Source: Prevotella sp. CAG:1185
GTDB taxonomy: Bacteria > Bacteroidota > Bacteroidia > Bacteroidales > Bacteroidaceae
Direction of reading: 5' to 3'
Length of the DNA: 6,467 nt
Assembly: GCA_000436695.1 (NCBI GenBank)
Contig: HF992541.1
Location: 1 to 6,467, forward strand
Shown here in pieces: positions 1 through 5,242 of this stretch; position 1 is the first letter of the stretch; each line of letters opens with the position of its first letter. Position numbers and translations under genes: made by a program. The notes beneath the pieces were generated by a model. That model did not search any database and was not told where the DNA came from. It saw only the letters and a list, made by a program, of their open reading frames with translations.

Positions 1-57
1 CTCTGACTCAAATAGTTGATTATAACGAAGCTTACGGTATCGGGATAACTTGTTCAT
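1..57 (-). CDS. 5' end of an unidentified gene, cut by the window edge
   Basis: Only the first 19 codons are visible, starting at the ATG at 57-55: MNKLSRYRKLRYNQLFESE. The frame is open to the edge. The visible N-terminus is basic and hydrophilic, with no signal peptide or membrane segment so far, so it would begin in the cytoplasm. I do not recognise the family from 19 residues. Support for a real start comes from a good Bacteroidetes promoter match just upstream (78-109, GTTG-N20-TAAATTTG) and from a candidate small ORF ending 25 nt upstream. There is no clear Shine-Dalgarno sequence, which is usual in Bacteroidetes. Confidence 0.5.
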   Translation of the reverse strand, partial: MNKLSRYRKLRYNQLFESE

Positions 58-77
58 TATAAAATTCTTATTTTCTG

Positions 78-109
78 CAAATTTACGCTCTTGGAACCAT
101 ATAAACAAC
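78..109 (-). promoter_or_regulatory. Bacteroidetes-type promoter for the gene at the left edge
   Basis: Read on the minus strand, GTTG (109-106) is followed after 20 nt by TAAATTTG (85-78). This fits the Bacteroidetes primary-sigma consensus TTTG-N19-21-TAnnTTTG, with one mismatch in the -33 box. A start near 71-72 would give a leader of about 14 nt before the ATG at 57. The boxes overlap the end of the candidate small ORF at 83-229. Confidence 0.5.
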
Positions 110-229
110 TGTACTACAATATTTTAATTTATAGAACTCCTCTATACTGATTTTATAAAAACTTGCGGCATAAACAGACACCCTGTAATGCCGCATATAG
201 AATGTGTTGATGCGGTTCGGCAAGCTCAT
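83..229 (-). CDS. Possible 48-aa small protein or leader peptide (hypothetical)
   Basis: The ATG at 229-227 opens a 48-codon frame that ends in TAA at 85-83. The product is basic and rich in tyrosine and phenylalanine; it begins MSLPNRINTFYMRHYRVS and ends STVVYMVPRA. It has no signal peptide or obvious membrane helix, and I do not recognise a family. For: a promoter match lies just upstream (245-276), the composition is not low-complexity, and the next gene starts 25 nt after its stop. Against: a strong hairpin followed by T5 lies inside it at 157-195, as expected for a terminator, and random ORFs of this length are common. It could be a real small gene, a leader peptide with an attenuator, or chance reading through a small RNA locus. 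Confidence 0.3.
   Translation of the reverse strand: MSLPNRINTFYMRHYRVSVYAASFYKISIEEFYKLKYCSTVVYMVPRA
157..195 (-). terminator. Intrinsic terminator or attenuator hairpin
   Basis: An 8-bp perfect stem, TGCGGCAT (164-171) with ATGCCGCA (188-195), is extended across a small internal loop by ACAG (174-177) with CTGT (183-186), closing a 5-nt loop. On the minus strand the stem is followed by AG and then TTTTT, the layout of a Rho-independent terminator. It could end transcription from the 245-276 promoter, giving a short RNA of about 80 nt, or end read-through from the small membrane-protein gene at 442-687. Confidence 0.55.
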
Positions 230-244
230 TTCGCCTTATGTTCA

Positions 245-276
245 CAAAGTTAGGAAAAATCCTGAACATTTTCAAC
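245..276 (-). promoter_or_regulatory. Bacteroidetes-type promoter
   Basis: On the minus strand GTTG (276-273) is followed after 20 nt by TAACTTTG (252-245), a close match to TTTG-N19-21-TAnnTTTG. Transcription would begin near 238-239, just before the candidate ORF at 229-83 and about 45 nt before the hairpin terminator. Confidence 0.45.
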
Positions 277-354
277 TTTCCAGAAGTTTATTTCTGTTCA
301 TCACCGATATCCATTGAAATATAAGCGTTCAGAACCGCACGGCAGACACAACGC

Positions 355-388
355 AATAACCCGGCCGAATAATAACCGGTCGGATTAT
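355..388 (-). terminator. Terminator-like hairpin after the small membrane-protein gene
   Basis: The left arm at 356-367 pairs with the right arm at 377-388 around a 9-nt loop. Seven GC-rich pairs sit at the loop side (one is G-T), followed by one mismatch and four A-T pairs. It lies about 54 nt past the stop of the 442-687 gene. No long T-run follows on either strand. The hairpin at 1251-1289 holds the same position after the duplicated gene end, with different left-arm bases but the pairing kept. That supports a structural role. Confidence 0.45.
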
Positions 389-490
389 CACATTAAATTA
401 TTAATACTGTTCAAATTTTTCACAACGCTTTTCCGTAACGGTCAAAAAGGAAGCAGCATGAAAACAGTAAAATACACCATGGCCAGCAGA
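380..490. repeat. Duplicated gene-end module, copy A
   Basis: This segment matches 1278-1394 in the same orientation. Positions 442-490 match 1346-1394 at 48 of 49 bases. Next comes a non-matching stretch (11 nt here, 17 nt in copy B), then a further near-identical block, 410-430, against its partner at 1308-1328. The remainder, to the right arm of the hairpin, is about 75-80% alike by eye. Copy A holds the last 15 codons and stop of the intact small membrane-protein gene plus its 3' untranslated region. Confidence 0.85.
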
Positions 491-687
491 GCCAACACCT
501 CTAATGCCAGTTCCAGCTTGTCAAAGCGGGTGCTTTCATTGTTTTTCAATAAAGACGTCAGTGTTACAAGCACCAGCGGCAAAATCATAAAGGAATACCT
601 CAGCTCTATTCCAAACAACACAAAGCCCCACCATACAATACCCATCAGAAGTATGAGGGAAAGAATTATTACTTTTGCTTTTTTCAT
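442..687 (-). CDS. Small three-helix membrane protein, function unknown
   Basis: This 81-aa protein has ATG at 687-685 and TGA at 444-442. It is almost all hydrophobic. Three membrane segments can be placed at about residues 5-26, 32-47 and 58-79. A short polar stretch (about 48-57, with KNNESTR) lies between helices 2 and 3. Helix 1 contains a WW pair at 19-20. It should be an inner-membrane protein with no catalytic motif. I do not recognise a family. A candidate -7 box lies only 8 nt upstream of the ATG (695-702). The last 15 codons and the 3' untranslated region are duplicated at 1278-1394, which shows that this gene end has had more than one copy here. The reading frame is better supported than the antisense frame, because the hydrophobic pattern is regular and the duplicated tail ends at the same stop. 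Confidence 0.7.
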   Translation of the reverse strand: MKKAKVIILSLILLMGIVWWGFVLFGIELRYSFMILPLVLVTLTSLLKNNESTRFDKLELALEVLALLAMVYFTVFMLLPF

Positions 688-694
688 AAGGCAC

Positions 695-702
695 CAAAAT
701 TA
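695..702 (-). promoter_or_regulatory. Candidate -7 box for the small membrane-protein gene
   Basis: The minus strand reads TAATTTTG, a full match to TAnnTTTG, with a weak TTTT about 21 nt upstream in place of TTTG. Transcription would start about 2-3 nt before the ATG at 687, giving a nearly leaderless mRNA. A second full -7 match, TACATTTG at 762-769 with CTTG 22 nt upstream, would give a leader of about 68 nt. I cannot tell which is used. Confidence 0.3.
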
Positions 703-834
703 AATTTAACTACCATAATCATTAAAAACTTCAACGAAGTTAAATAGAGAGAGTAAAGCAACAAATGTAATTTTCTACAGATTTATACTCACAAGAAAGA
801 GGCGCAACAAACCATTATCATGCTTAAGCACGTA

Positions 835-909
835 GGACGTACCCCAGGTGCGTCCACCTTTACATTATCAATCATATAGAACGTTTTCGGACGCACCTGG
901 GGTACGTCC
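835..909. repeat. Perfect 21-bp inverted repeat, REP/BIME-like
   Basis: The arm at 835-855 is the exact reverse complement of 889-909, separated by 33 nt of AT-rich sequence. Each arm is itself an imperfect palindrome, with outer GGACG/CGTCC and inner ACC/GGT. The left arm overlaps a GTAG tetranucleotide (832-835), a feature of REP elements mobilised by RAYT transposases. The right arm lacks the same GTAG. The GC-rich arms contrast sharply with the surrounding AT-rich DNA. It could be a pair of REP units, a small MITE, or a strong bidirectional terminator. No transposase is adjacent. Confidence 0.75.
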
Positions 910-1250
910 CCTGCAATATCACGTCGTTTTCGTTCCCTTTGGTGTCGGTAGCTCTACGGCAGATAAAAGCATAAGAGTGCTGAAAAGGATATCTAACCTG
1001 TCTTTCTTAAAACTTATTCTACTCATAGCGTATGATTTTAAGATTATTGTTTAAAAATTTTTATATCACGCAAGACAAATTGTCAATGCAGTCAAAAATA
1101 TTTTTATCGTTATGCAAATCTGTCTGTGTATTGTTTACAAATGTAGGTAAAAATTAAAGTCGTTATTTATTTTAGTAAGTTCATTTTGGTTCATTTCCCA
1201 TAAATTATAGTTTATATAGAAATTATTTCGAACCGTATGATAGGCATAAA

Positions 1251-1289
1251 GTAATAATCCGACTAAATTGAAACATGTCGGATTATTAC
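1251..1289. terminator. Perfect 13-bp hairpin ending the four-gene unit
   Basis: Arms GTAATAATCCGAC (1251-1263) and GTCGGATTATTAC (1277-1289) pair perfectly around a 13-nt loop. Short T-runs follow on both strands: TTTT from 1290 on plus, and TTT from 1250 down on minus. It sits about 120 nt past the stop of the cysteine-rich protein gene and is the counterpart of the hairpin at 355-388. It most likely ends minus-strand transcription; the long AT-rich stem could also work on the plus strand. Confidence 0.6.
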
Positions 1290-1394
1290 TTTTAATTATT
1301 ACTACTATTCAAAATTTTCACAACGCTTAATCTTATTTATAAGCATCAAAAAGGAAGCAGCATGAAAACAGTAAAATACACCATAGCCAGCAGA
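1278..1394. repeat. Duplicated gene-end module, copy B
   Basis: This is the second copy of the segment at 380-490, in the same orientation. It carries the right arm of the 1251-1289 hairpin, the 3' untranslated sequence, and the final codons of the small membrane-protein gene. The match ends at 1394, 14 nt before the stop codon of the cysteine-rich protein gene. Confidence 0.85.
1346..1394 (-). pseudogene. Remnant 3' end of a second small membrane-protein gene
   Basis: Read on the minus strand, these 49 bases encode LLAMVYFTVFMLLPF and a TGA stop, the same last 15 residues as the intact 81-aa gene at 442-687. The single base difference is silent (GCC to GCT, alanine). Upstream of this point the similarity stops and the 3' end of the cysteine-rich protein gene begins. 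No start, helix 1 or helix 2 remains, so it cannot make the protein. It is either the scar of a deleted paralogue or a breakpoint where a cassette joined this locus. Confidence 0.7.
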
Positions 1395-1408
1395 AAATAG
1401 AATTTATT

Positions 1409-2077
1409 TTACTTTGCAATCACTTTCTCTGTACGGCCGTCAGCATACTTCAGAATGTTTATACCCTTCTGAGGTGCATTGAGGAGCTGTCCGTCAATAG
1501 AATAGCGGGCAACAACTTCATTATTTACATCATTATGTATTCCGTTTACGCTTGTTGAGCCACTATAAACGAAGTTAACCGTTATCTCTGAATCTGTAGT
1601 AAGAGAGCCTTCACCTTTAATAGATAATTTTACTACACATGTACCTGCAGCTTCTCCTGGAACCCACTCTGTTTGTGAAGATATATCAACTGTACTATTT
1701 GGCTCAACTTCTTTAGCATCTTTCTCCATAGTTCCCTCAGCAGTCATAGAAGAGCAGTTTCCGGCACAACAAGCTGCAAAAGAGGTTCCAGCAGGCAATG
1801 TCGTTACATTATAATAAATCTTACAATCCTTTTTCTGTGATGAAGTATTTTTCACATAAACGCCACCTAAAGGAACTGTCGGTTTATCTACAATAATAAA
1901 GCCACCAGGATATTCGGAACCATATATTATTTCTTGCATTGAACCAACCTTATCCATTGTAAGCGTAGTACCATTTTCGATAACGTTACCATTTTCGTCA
2001 ACGAAAGAGAAAGACTGTGCATTCATTGAAATGCAACCTATTACAAATAATATACAAAGAGTAAAAAACTTTTTCAT
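1409..2077 (-). CDS. Cysteine-rich secreted protein with T9SS-like C-terminal tail
   Basis: This 222-aa exported protein starts at the ATG at 2077-2075. Residues 1-20 form a signal peptide with probable cleavage after NA, before QS. Residues 21-175 look like a beta-rich domain beginning SFSFVDENGNVIENG. It contains YVKNTSS (74-80), C85, a CC-x3-C cluster (C103, C104, C108) and GTC at 145-147, giving five cysteines in the mature chain. I recall a recurring Bacteroidales secreted domain with the same order (YVKNTS, a Cys-x3-Cys segment, TEW, GTC), but cannot name it. Residues 180-222 (ARYSIDGQLLNAPQKG onward) resemble the type IX (Por) secretion C-terminal tail in the degenerate form common in Prevotella. 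Whether it is still sorted by T9SS is uncertain. It is last in the four-gene unit, after a 101-nt gap with a hairpin, so its expression may differ. I infer that it is an exported client or partner of the thiol proteins encoded upstream. Confidence 0.8.
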   Translation of the reverse strand: MKKFFTLCILFVIGCISMNAQSFSFVDENGNVIENGTTLTMDKVGSMQEIIYGSEYPGGFIIVDKPTVPLGGVYVKNTSSQKKDCKIYYNVTTLPAGTSFAACCAGNCSSMTAEGTMEKDAKEVEPNSTVDISSQTEWVPGEAAGTCVVKLSIKGEGSLTTDSEITVNFVYSGSTSVNGIHNDVNNEVVARYSIDGQLLNAPQKGINILKYADGRTEKVIAK

Positions 2078-2141
2078 ATTTCTTTTAATTTATAATAATG
2101 TTAAACTTGTTTTTAATAGTAAAATAGTAAAAGGCTTAATC

Positions 2142-2168
2142 GGGAAGTTCCTTAATTCAGAACTTCCC
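2142..2168 (-). terminator. Intercistronic hairpin between the Omp28-like gene and the cysteine-rich gene
   Basis: GGGAAGTTC (2142-2150) and GAACTTCCC (2160-2168) form a perfect 9-bp stem with a 9-nt loop, beginning 11 nt past the Omp28-like stop. On the minus strand the nearest T-run (TTTT) comes 9 nt after the stem, so it is a poor canonical terminator. It may be a partial terminator, an RNA-stabilising 3' hairpin, or a processing site that sets a different level for the last gene. I found no good TAnnTTTG promoter between it and the ATG at 2077. Confidence 0.5.
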
Positions 2169-2178
2169 AATTTAATAT

Positions 2179-3003
2179 TTATTCATTTGTTTGCGCTTCA
2201 TCCTTAGCAGGTATTACAGGTACTTTGACAACCTGCTGTACACCACTTACATTATAAACGAAAGCTACAACAGACATATTTTCAGCTTTCCAGCCTTCAT
2301 CAAGAACTGCTGTACATGTTGCAGTTTTTTCTTCGTTCCATTTAACACTGAAGTCCTCACCGTCACGTCCGTTAACCGCTGTACGGAACACATGGTTATG
2401 AACATACTGAGTATTAATAGAACCATCCGGCATATACTGAATGTTTGTTATATTGTCTTCAGTAAGCCAAAGTTGCAATTTACCTGTAACATCAAGTATA
2501 CCTTTTGCATTAACGTTTATGGTTACAGTTCTCGTAGCCTCATCATACGAAGTTGTTGCGTCAAGTTCAAGCGGAGCAGAAGTCTGCAATGCATCACGGA
2601 CTATTGTTCCCCAAGACTGATATGTACTTGAAACGGTCTTTCGGTCAATAACACCTGTCGGCTGCGCATCTATGCCCCATGAATTAAAATAGTAATCACC
2701 TGTCTCTGTCCACAACGGGAAAGGCTGATTAGTTACGGTCTTAGAGAAAGGACCGCTATGAATACCTACAGCGATAACATTTTCTGCACCATACTGCTTT
2801 TGCAGGCTTTCAATCATTTCTGAAGCATTCGGGCAGTTTACGCAACGTTGTCCTGTGAAATCTTCAATCAATACATGTTTCGCAACTTCTACAGGCTCCA
2901 CTTCAATTAAGCGGTCGTCCTCATCAATATTGCTGCATGCCATAAATGAAAGTGCCGCAGCACAAATGGCTAACTTGCCATATATTTTATTATTCAGCTT
3001 CAT
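2179..3003 (-). CDS. Omp28-like lipoprotein with thioredoxin-type CVNC motif
   Basis: This 274-aa protein resembles the Omp28-related outer-membrane family of Bacteroidales. Residues 1-22 are a lipoprotein signal ending FMA before C23, the lipidation site. The following SNIDEDD is acidic, like the Bacteroidetes lipoprotein export signal that sends proteins to the cell surface. A thioredoxin-like fold follows: strand HVLIEDF (43-49), C54-V-N-C57 as a redox-type CxxC, a helix to about 70, strand NVIAVGIHSG, and QPTGVID (114-120) in the cis-proline position. Residues about 145-265 form a beta-sandwich-like C-terminal part; C230 is the only other cysteine in the mature chain. The start lies 6 nt after the DUF6029 stop, which suggests translational coupling. 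I infer a thiol-disulfide or cysteine-binding role at the outer membrane; the substrate is unknown. The CVNC spacing is intact, but the residues between the cysteines are not those of classical thioredoxins. Confidence 0.85.
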   Translation of the reverse strand: MKLNNKIYGKLAICAAALSFMACSNIDEDDRLIEVEPVEVAKHVLIEDFTGQRCVNCPNASEMIESLQKQYGAENVIAVGIHSGPFSKTVTNQPFPLWTETGDYYFNSWGIDAQPTGVIDRKTVSSTYQSWGTIVRDALQTSAPLELDATTSYDEATRTVTINVNAKGILDVTGKLQLWLTEDNITNIQYMPDGSINTQYVHNHVFRTAVNGRDGEDFSVKWNEEKTATCTAVLDEGWKAENMSVVAFVYNVSGVQQVVKVPVIPAKDEAQTNE

Positions 3004-3009
3004 CTCTGT

Positions 3010-4650
3010 TTAGAAGTTATAGTTGTAAGAAAGTGTTACACCCTTGCTTGCCGGCACGTAACGGCATACGCCGCCCGAACAATTGTAACCGGCACGGGTA
3101 CGGCCATAACCAAGCTGTATGCGGTGAGAGCCTTTGTTGAATGTTATGTATCCCTGATAATAGTGCAGGTCGGTAACGCCGCTGTTGTATTCATCAGCGA
3201 TTGTGAACATCCAGTTAGGAAGTACTGACAGCTCGAGCAGAGCATACCACCAGTCGCCCAAGTCGTCATCGGTTGACAGATACTGTAGCTCACCACGAAG
3301 AGTAAACTTATTGTTGAACTGATATTTAGCATCAGCGATGAAGATGTCAGAATGTATCATTCCGCCTTCACCCTCTACAATTGTCTTGTTGTAGAACTGG
3401 TTCATATACATGAGGTTGAGTTTGAACTGACGTGTCAGTTTCTTCTCAATCTGCACATTCAGGTCTTGATAGAATGTCTCGTCACCCATCTTCCAGAAAG
3501 CAGATCCATATCCGTCTGTTCCGGCTCCGCCTATATAGTTAGTATCGATGCCGCGGATGTGAGAGAAATTAACCTTGATGTTTGTTCCATATTTACCGCC
3601 AAGGAATGTACGGCGCTTAAACTTATAGCCAAACTCACCCTGGAATGCCCACTCTCCATCAGGATTGGTTGCATAAGGATACATTGCAGCCAAAGCATAG
3701 GTCTGGTCCATGGTGAACGCAGGCAGGTGGTTGATAAACGAAGACGTACCGTTGATGGTTCTCTTGCTGCGGAACGACATATTGTCGCTGCGCTTAGCCT
3801 GAAGCAGGATGCTCATGCCTCGCTTTGAATATGAAGCTGAAAGCATTGCAACGTTACCTTTACGATAGATGTATCCGTTATCGAACGACGGGTCTTGCGA
3901 TTTCCATGCATATTCAGCGAGAAGGCTGAAGTTGCCTTTCTGTAAATTAGCTCGCACGTCAAATGCGTTCACTGTGGTAGGCAAGTTGAGTCTATGAGTG
4001 GCGTCAGCCATAATTTCCTCTTCTTTCTCATACTTGTTTACCCATGAAGCGCCGAGCGTAAGATATGTGCCGCTGTTGCTCATACCCTTAAACCACTGGT
4101 CGAGACCAAGCTCAATGTCAGCACCAGACACCCATGAATCGTTGTGCGACCAATATTTGCGCTGCTTACCGCTAAGAGCCTTGATAGAAACACCGGGCAG
4201 GGGCTTGATAGTCAGGCGTCCGCCGAGCAGAGAGTTGTCGATACCAAGAGTACGCTCTTCGTAAGTGCGAAGAATGAATCCTGAGCCGAACTGCTCGTAA
4301 AAATTACCTAAAGTAAGATCCCAGTTTTTGAAATGAGTCTTTAAATAGAAGTATGGTACGCCCCATCCTCTATAATCTTTTTCAAATCCAGGTAAAGGAT
4401 GTTTCAAAAATTCGAAACGCGCTCCGGCATCAACATGCTCACTCATTACATTTACGTCTGCAAATGTATTGGTCAAAGCCCATTCGTTAACTTTCTCGGT
4501 GCCAATTGCGTCATCGTCCTGCGGAATAAGGATGTCGCTCTGTATACTTCCGCTGACGGTAATCTTTTTTTCTTCTGTCTCTTGTGCCAAAGCTGTTAAA
4601 GACAAAGCCGGCATAAGCAAGAGGCAGAAAAGTTTGTTATAATTGTGCAT
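3010..4650 (-). CDS. DUF6029 family outer-membrane beta-barrel protein
   Basis: This 546-aa protein starts at the ATG at 4650-4648. A TTG three codons upstream (4659) is in frame, but the ATG directly precedes a normal signal peptide. Residues 1-22 are that signal, cleaved after ALA before QETEEKK. The rest has the alternating aromatic and polar pattern of a porin-like barrel and ends SYNYNF, with the C-terminal phenylalanine typical of proteins assembled by BAM. The N-terminal third carries segments I associate with DUF6029: SGSIQSDILIPQ, GNFYEQFGSGFILRTYEER and GIDNSLLGGR. The mature chain has only two cysteines, C524 and C529 in NCSGGVC, near the last strands, so they may form a loop disulfide. 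The family's function is not known to me; a barrel for transport or for holding partner proteins is plausible. It lies 37 nt after tlpA and 6 nt before the Omp28-like gene, so the three are probably co-transcribed. Confidence 0.85.
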   Translation of the reverse strand: MHNYNKLFCLLLMPALSLTALAQETEEKKITVSGSIQSDILIPQDDDAIGTEKVNEWALTNTFADVNVMSEHVDAGARFEFLKHPLPGFEKDYRGWGVPYFYLKTHFKNWDLTLGNFYEQFGSGFILRTYEERTLGIDNSLLGGRLTIKPLPGVSIKALSGKQRKYWSHNDSWVSGADIELGLDQWFKGMSNSGTYLTLGASWVNKYEKEEEIMADATHRLNLPTTVNAFDVRANLQKGNFSLLAEYAWKSQDPSFDNGYIYRKGNVAMLSASYSKRGMSILLQAKRSDNMSFRSKRTINGTSSFINHLPAFTMDQTYALAAMYPYATNPDGEWAFQGEFGYKFKRRTFLGGKYGTNIKVNFSHIRGIDTNYIGGAGTDGYGSAFWKMGDETFYQDLNVQIEKKLTRQFKLNLMYMNQFYNKTIVEGEGGMIHSDIFIADAKYQFNNKFTLRGELQYLSTDDDLGDWWYALLELSVLPNWMFTIADEYNSGVTDLHYYQGYITFNKGSHRIQLGYGRTRAGYNCSGGVCRYVPASKGVTLSYNYNF

Positions 4651-4687
4651 AAGTGTCAATATATTCGGTTGTCAGCACTATGTAGCA

Positions 4688-5176
4688 TTATTTATTGATG
4701 AGCTCTCTTACTTTCTCAATAAGTTCCTGTTCAGCTCCTTCAGTATATCCGTTATGTTTATAGACAATGTTTCCTTGTCCGTCGACAATCAGTGTATAAG
4801 GAATCATCTGTATTCCAAGTGCACGCTTAAAATCGCTGTTGGGGTCAAGAAGCACATCATACGGCCATTCATGACTGTCAACAAGCGGTTTTACCTTGTT
4901 GATGTTCTGTGCCTGGTCGATAGACACTGCTATAACCTTAACGCCGGTTTCTTCCTGCCATTCATCATAAACTTCGCTGATGGCAGTCAGCTCACGGTTA
5001 CAGGGTTTACACCAGGTGGCAAAGAAGTCAATAATGAACGGTTTGCCATTGTTTGACAACGTGTCTGTTCTTACGGTTTTTCCATTAATATCCTTAAGGG
5101 TTACAGACGGTAACTGCGCGCTGGCTGAATACACTAGTCCAAGCGCAAAAACAATTGATAACAAAAATTTTTTCAT
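4688..5176 (-). CDS. Periplasmic TlpA-like thioredoxin-family protein
   Basis: This 162-aa protein starts at the ATG at 5176-5174. Residues 1-20 are a signal peptide, cleaved after SASA before QLPSV. The mature part is one complete thioredoxin domain of the AhpC-TSA/Redoxin type: LKDINGKTV (27-35), strand PFIIDFFATW, active site W55-C56-K57-P58-C59, strand VKVIAVSID (79-87), then MIPYTLIVD (124-132) with cis-proline P126, and a C-terminal helix. C56 and C59 are its only cysteines. TlpA/ResA-type proteins reduce disulfides of specific exported targets. The gene leads a series of three more exported proteins with cysteine pairs, and I infer that some of those are its targets. A candidate promoter with an inverted repeat lies 32-66 nt upstream. 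No inner-membrane electron donor of the DsbD/CcdA type is in the window, so its reductant would be encoded elsewhere. Confidence 0.9.
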   Translation of the reverse strand: MKKFLLSIVFALGLVYSASAQLPSVTLKDINGKTVRTDTLSNNGKPFIIDFFATWCKPCNRELTAISEVYDEWQEETGVKVIAVSIDQAQNINKVKPLVDSHEWPYDVLLDPNSDFKRALGIQMIPYTLIVDGQGNIVYKHNGYTEGAEQELIEKVRELINK

Positions 5177-5207
5177 TATTAATGCAATTTTACTGTTTTA
5201 ACTTGGA

Positions 5208-5215
5208 CAAAGTTA
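5208..5215 (-). promoter_or_regulatory. Candidate -7 box for the tlpA-led unit
   Basis: The minus strand reads TAACTTTG, a full match to the Bacteroidetes -7 consensus TAnnTTTG, placed 31 nt before the tlpA ATG. This implies a leader of about 25 nt. The -33 region has no good TTTG at 19-21 nt upstream. That weakness would fit a promoter that needs an activator. Confidence 0.45.
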
Positions 5216-5242
5216 GTAATAATTTTGAAACATGCTAACTTT
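5209..5242. promoter_or_regulatory. Inverted repeat overlapping the tlpA promoter, possible operator
   Basis: AAAGTTAG (5209-5216) and CTAACTTT (5235-5242) are perfect inverted repeats 18 nt apart. The tlpA-proximal arm coincides with the -7 box and the distal arm with the -33 region. A dimeric regulator could bind there. The sequence is AT-rich, so chance pairing is possible. Confidence 0.35.

Larger units (their letters stand above)
688..1408. other. Gene-free spacer between the small membrane gene and the four-gene unit
   Basis: I see no convincing gene in these roughly 720 bases. The spacer holds the candidate promoter(s) of the 442-687 gene, a small 6-bp hairpin (arms 727-732 and 736-741), a perfect 10-bp palindrome TGCTTAAGCA (821-830), the 21-bp inverted repeat (835-909), the terminator hairpin at 1251-1289, and copy B of the duplicated gene end. 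Positions 910-1250 show nothing I can name. Confidence 0.6.

Noticed and set aside
314..703. Plus-strand ORF of 129 codons over the small membrane-protein gene
   Set aside because: It lies antisense to the 81-aa membrane protein, whose hydrophobic pattern and duplicated gene end favour the minus strand. The plus-strand product is polar and featureless.
848..1054. Plus-strand ORF of 68 codons beginning inside the 21-bp inverted repeat
   Set aside because: It starts at a GTG within the repeat arm, has no recognisable motif, and its first part is repeat sequence. It is treated as chance.
3352..3828. Long plus-strand ORF within the DUF6029 gene
   Set aside because: It is an antisense shadow of a recognised gene and has no family resemblance. 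The same holds for plus-strand frames at 2191-2631 and 4643-5056.
4651..4659. TTG start three codons upstream for the DUF6029 gene
   Set aside because: The ATG at 4650 directly begins a normal signal peptide and is the common start codon. The TTG adds only M-T-L and has no ribosome-site support.
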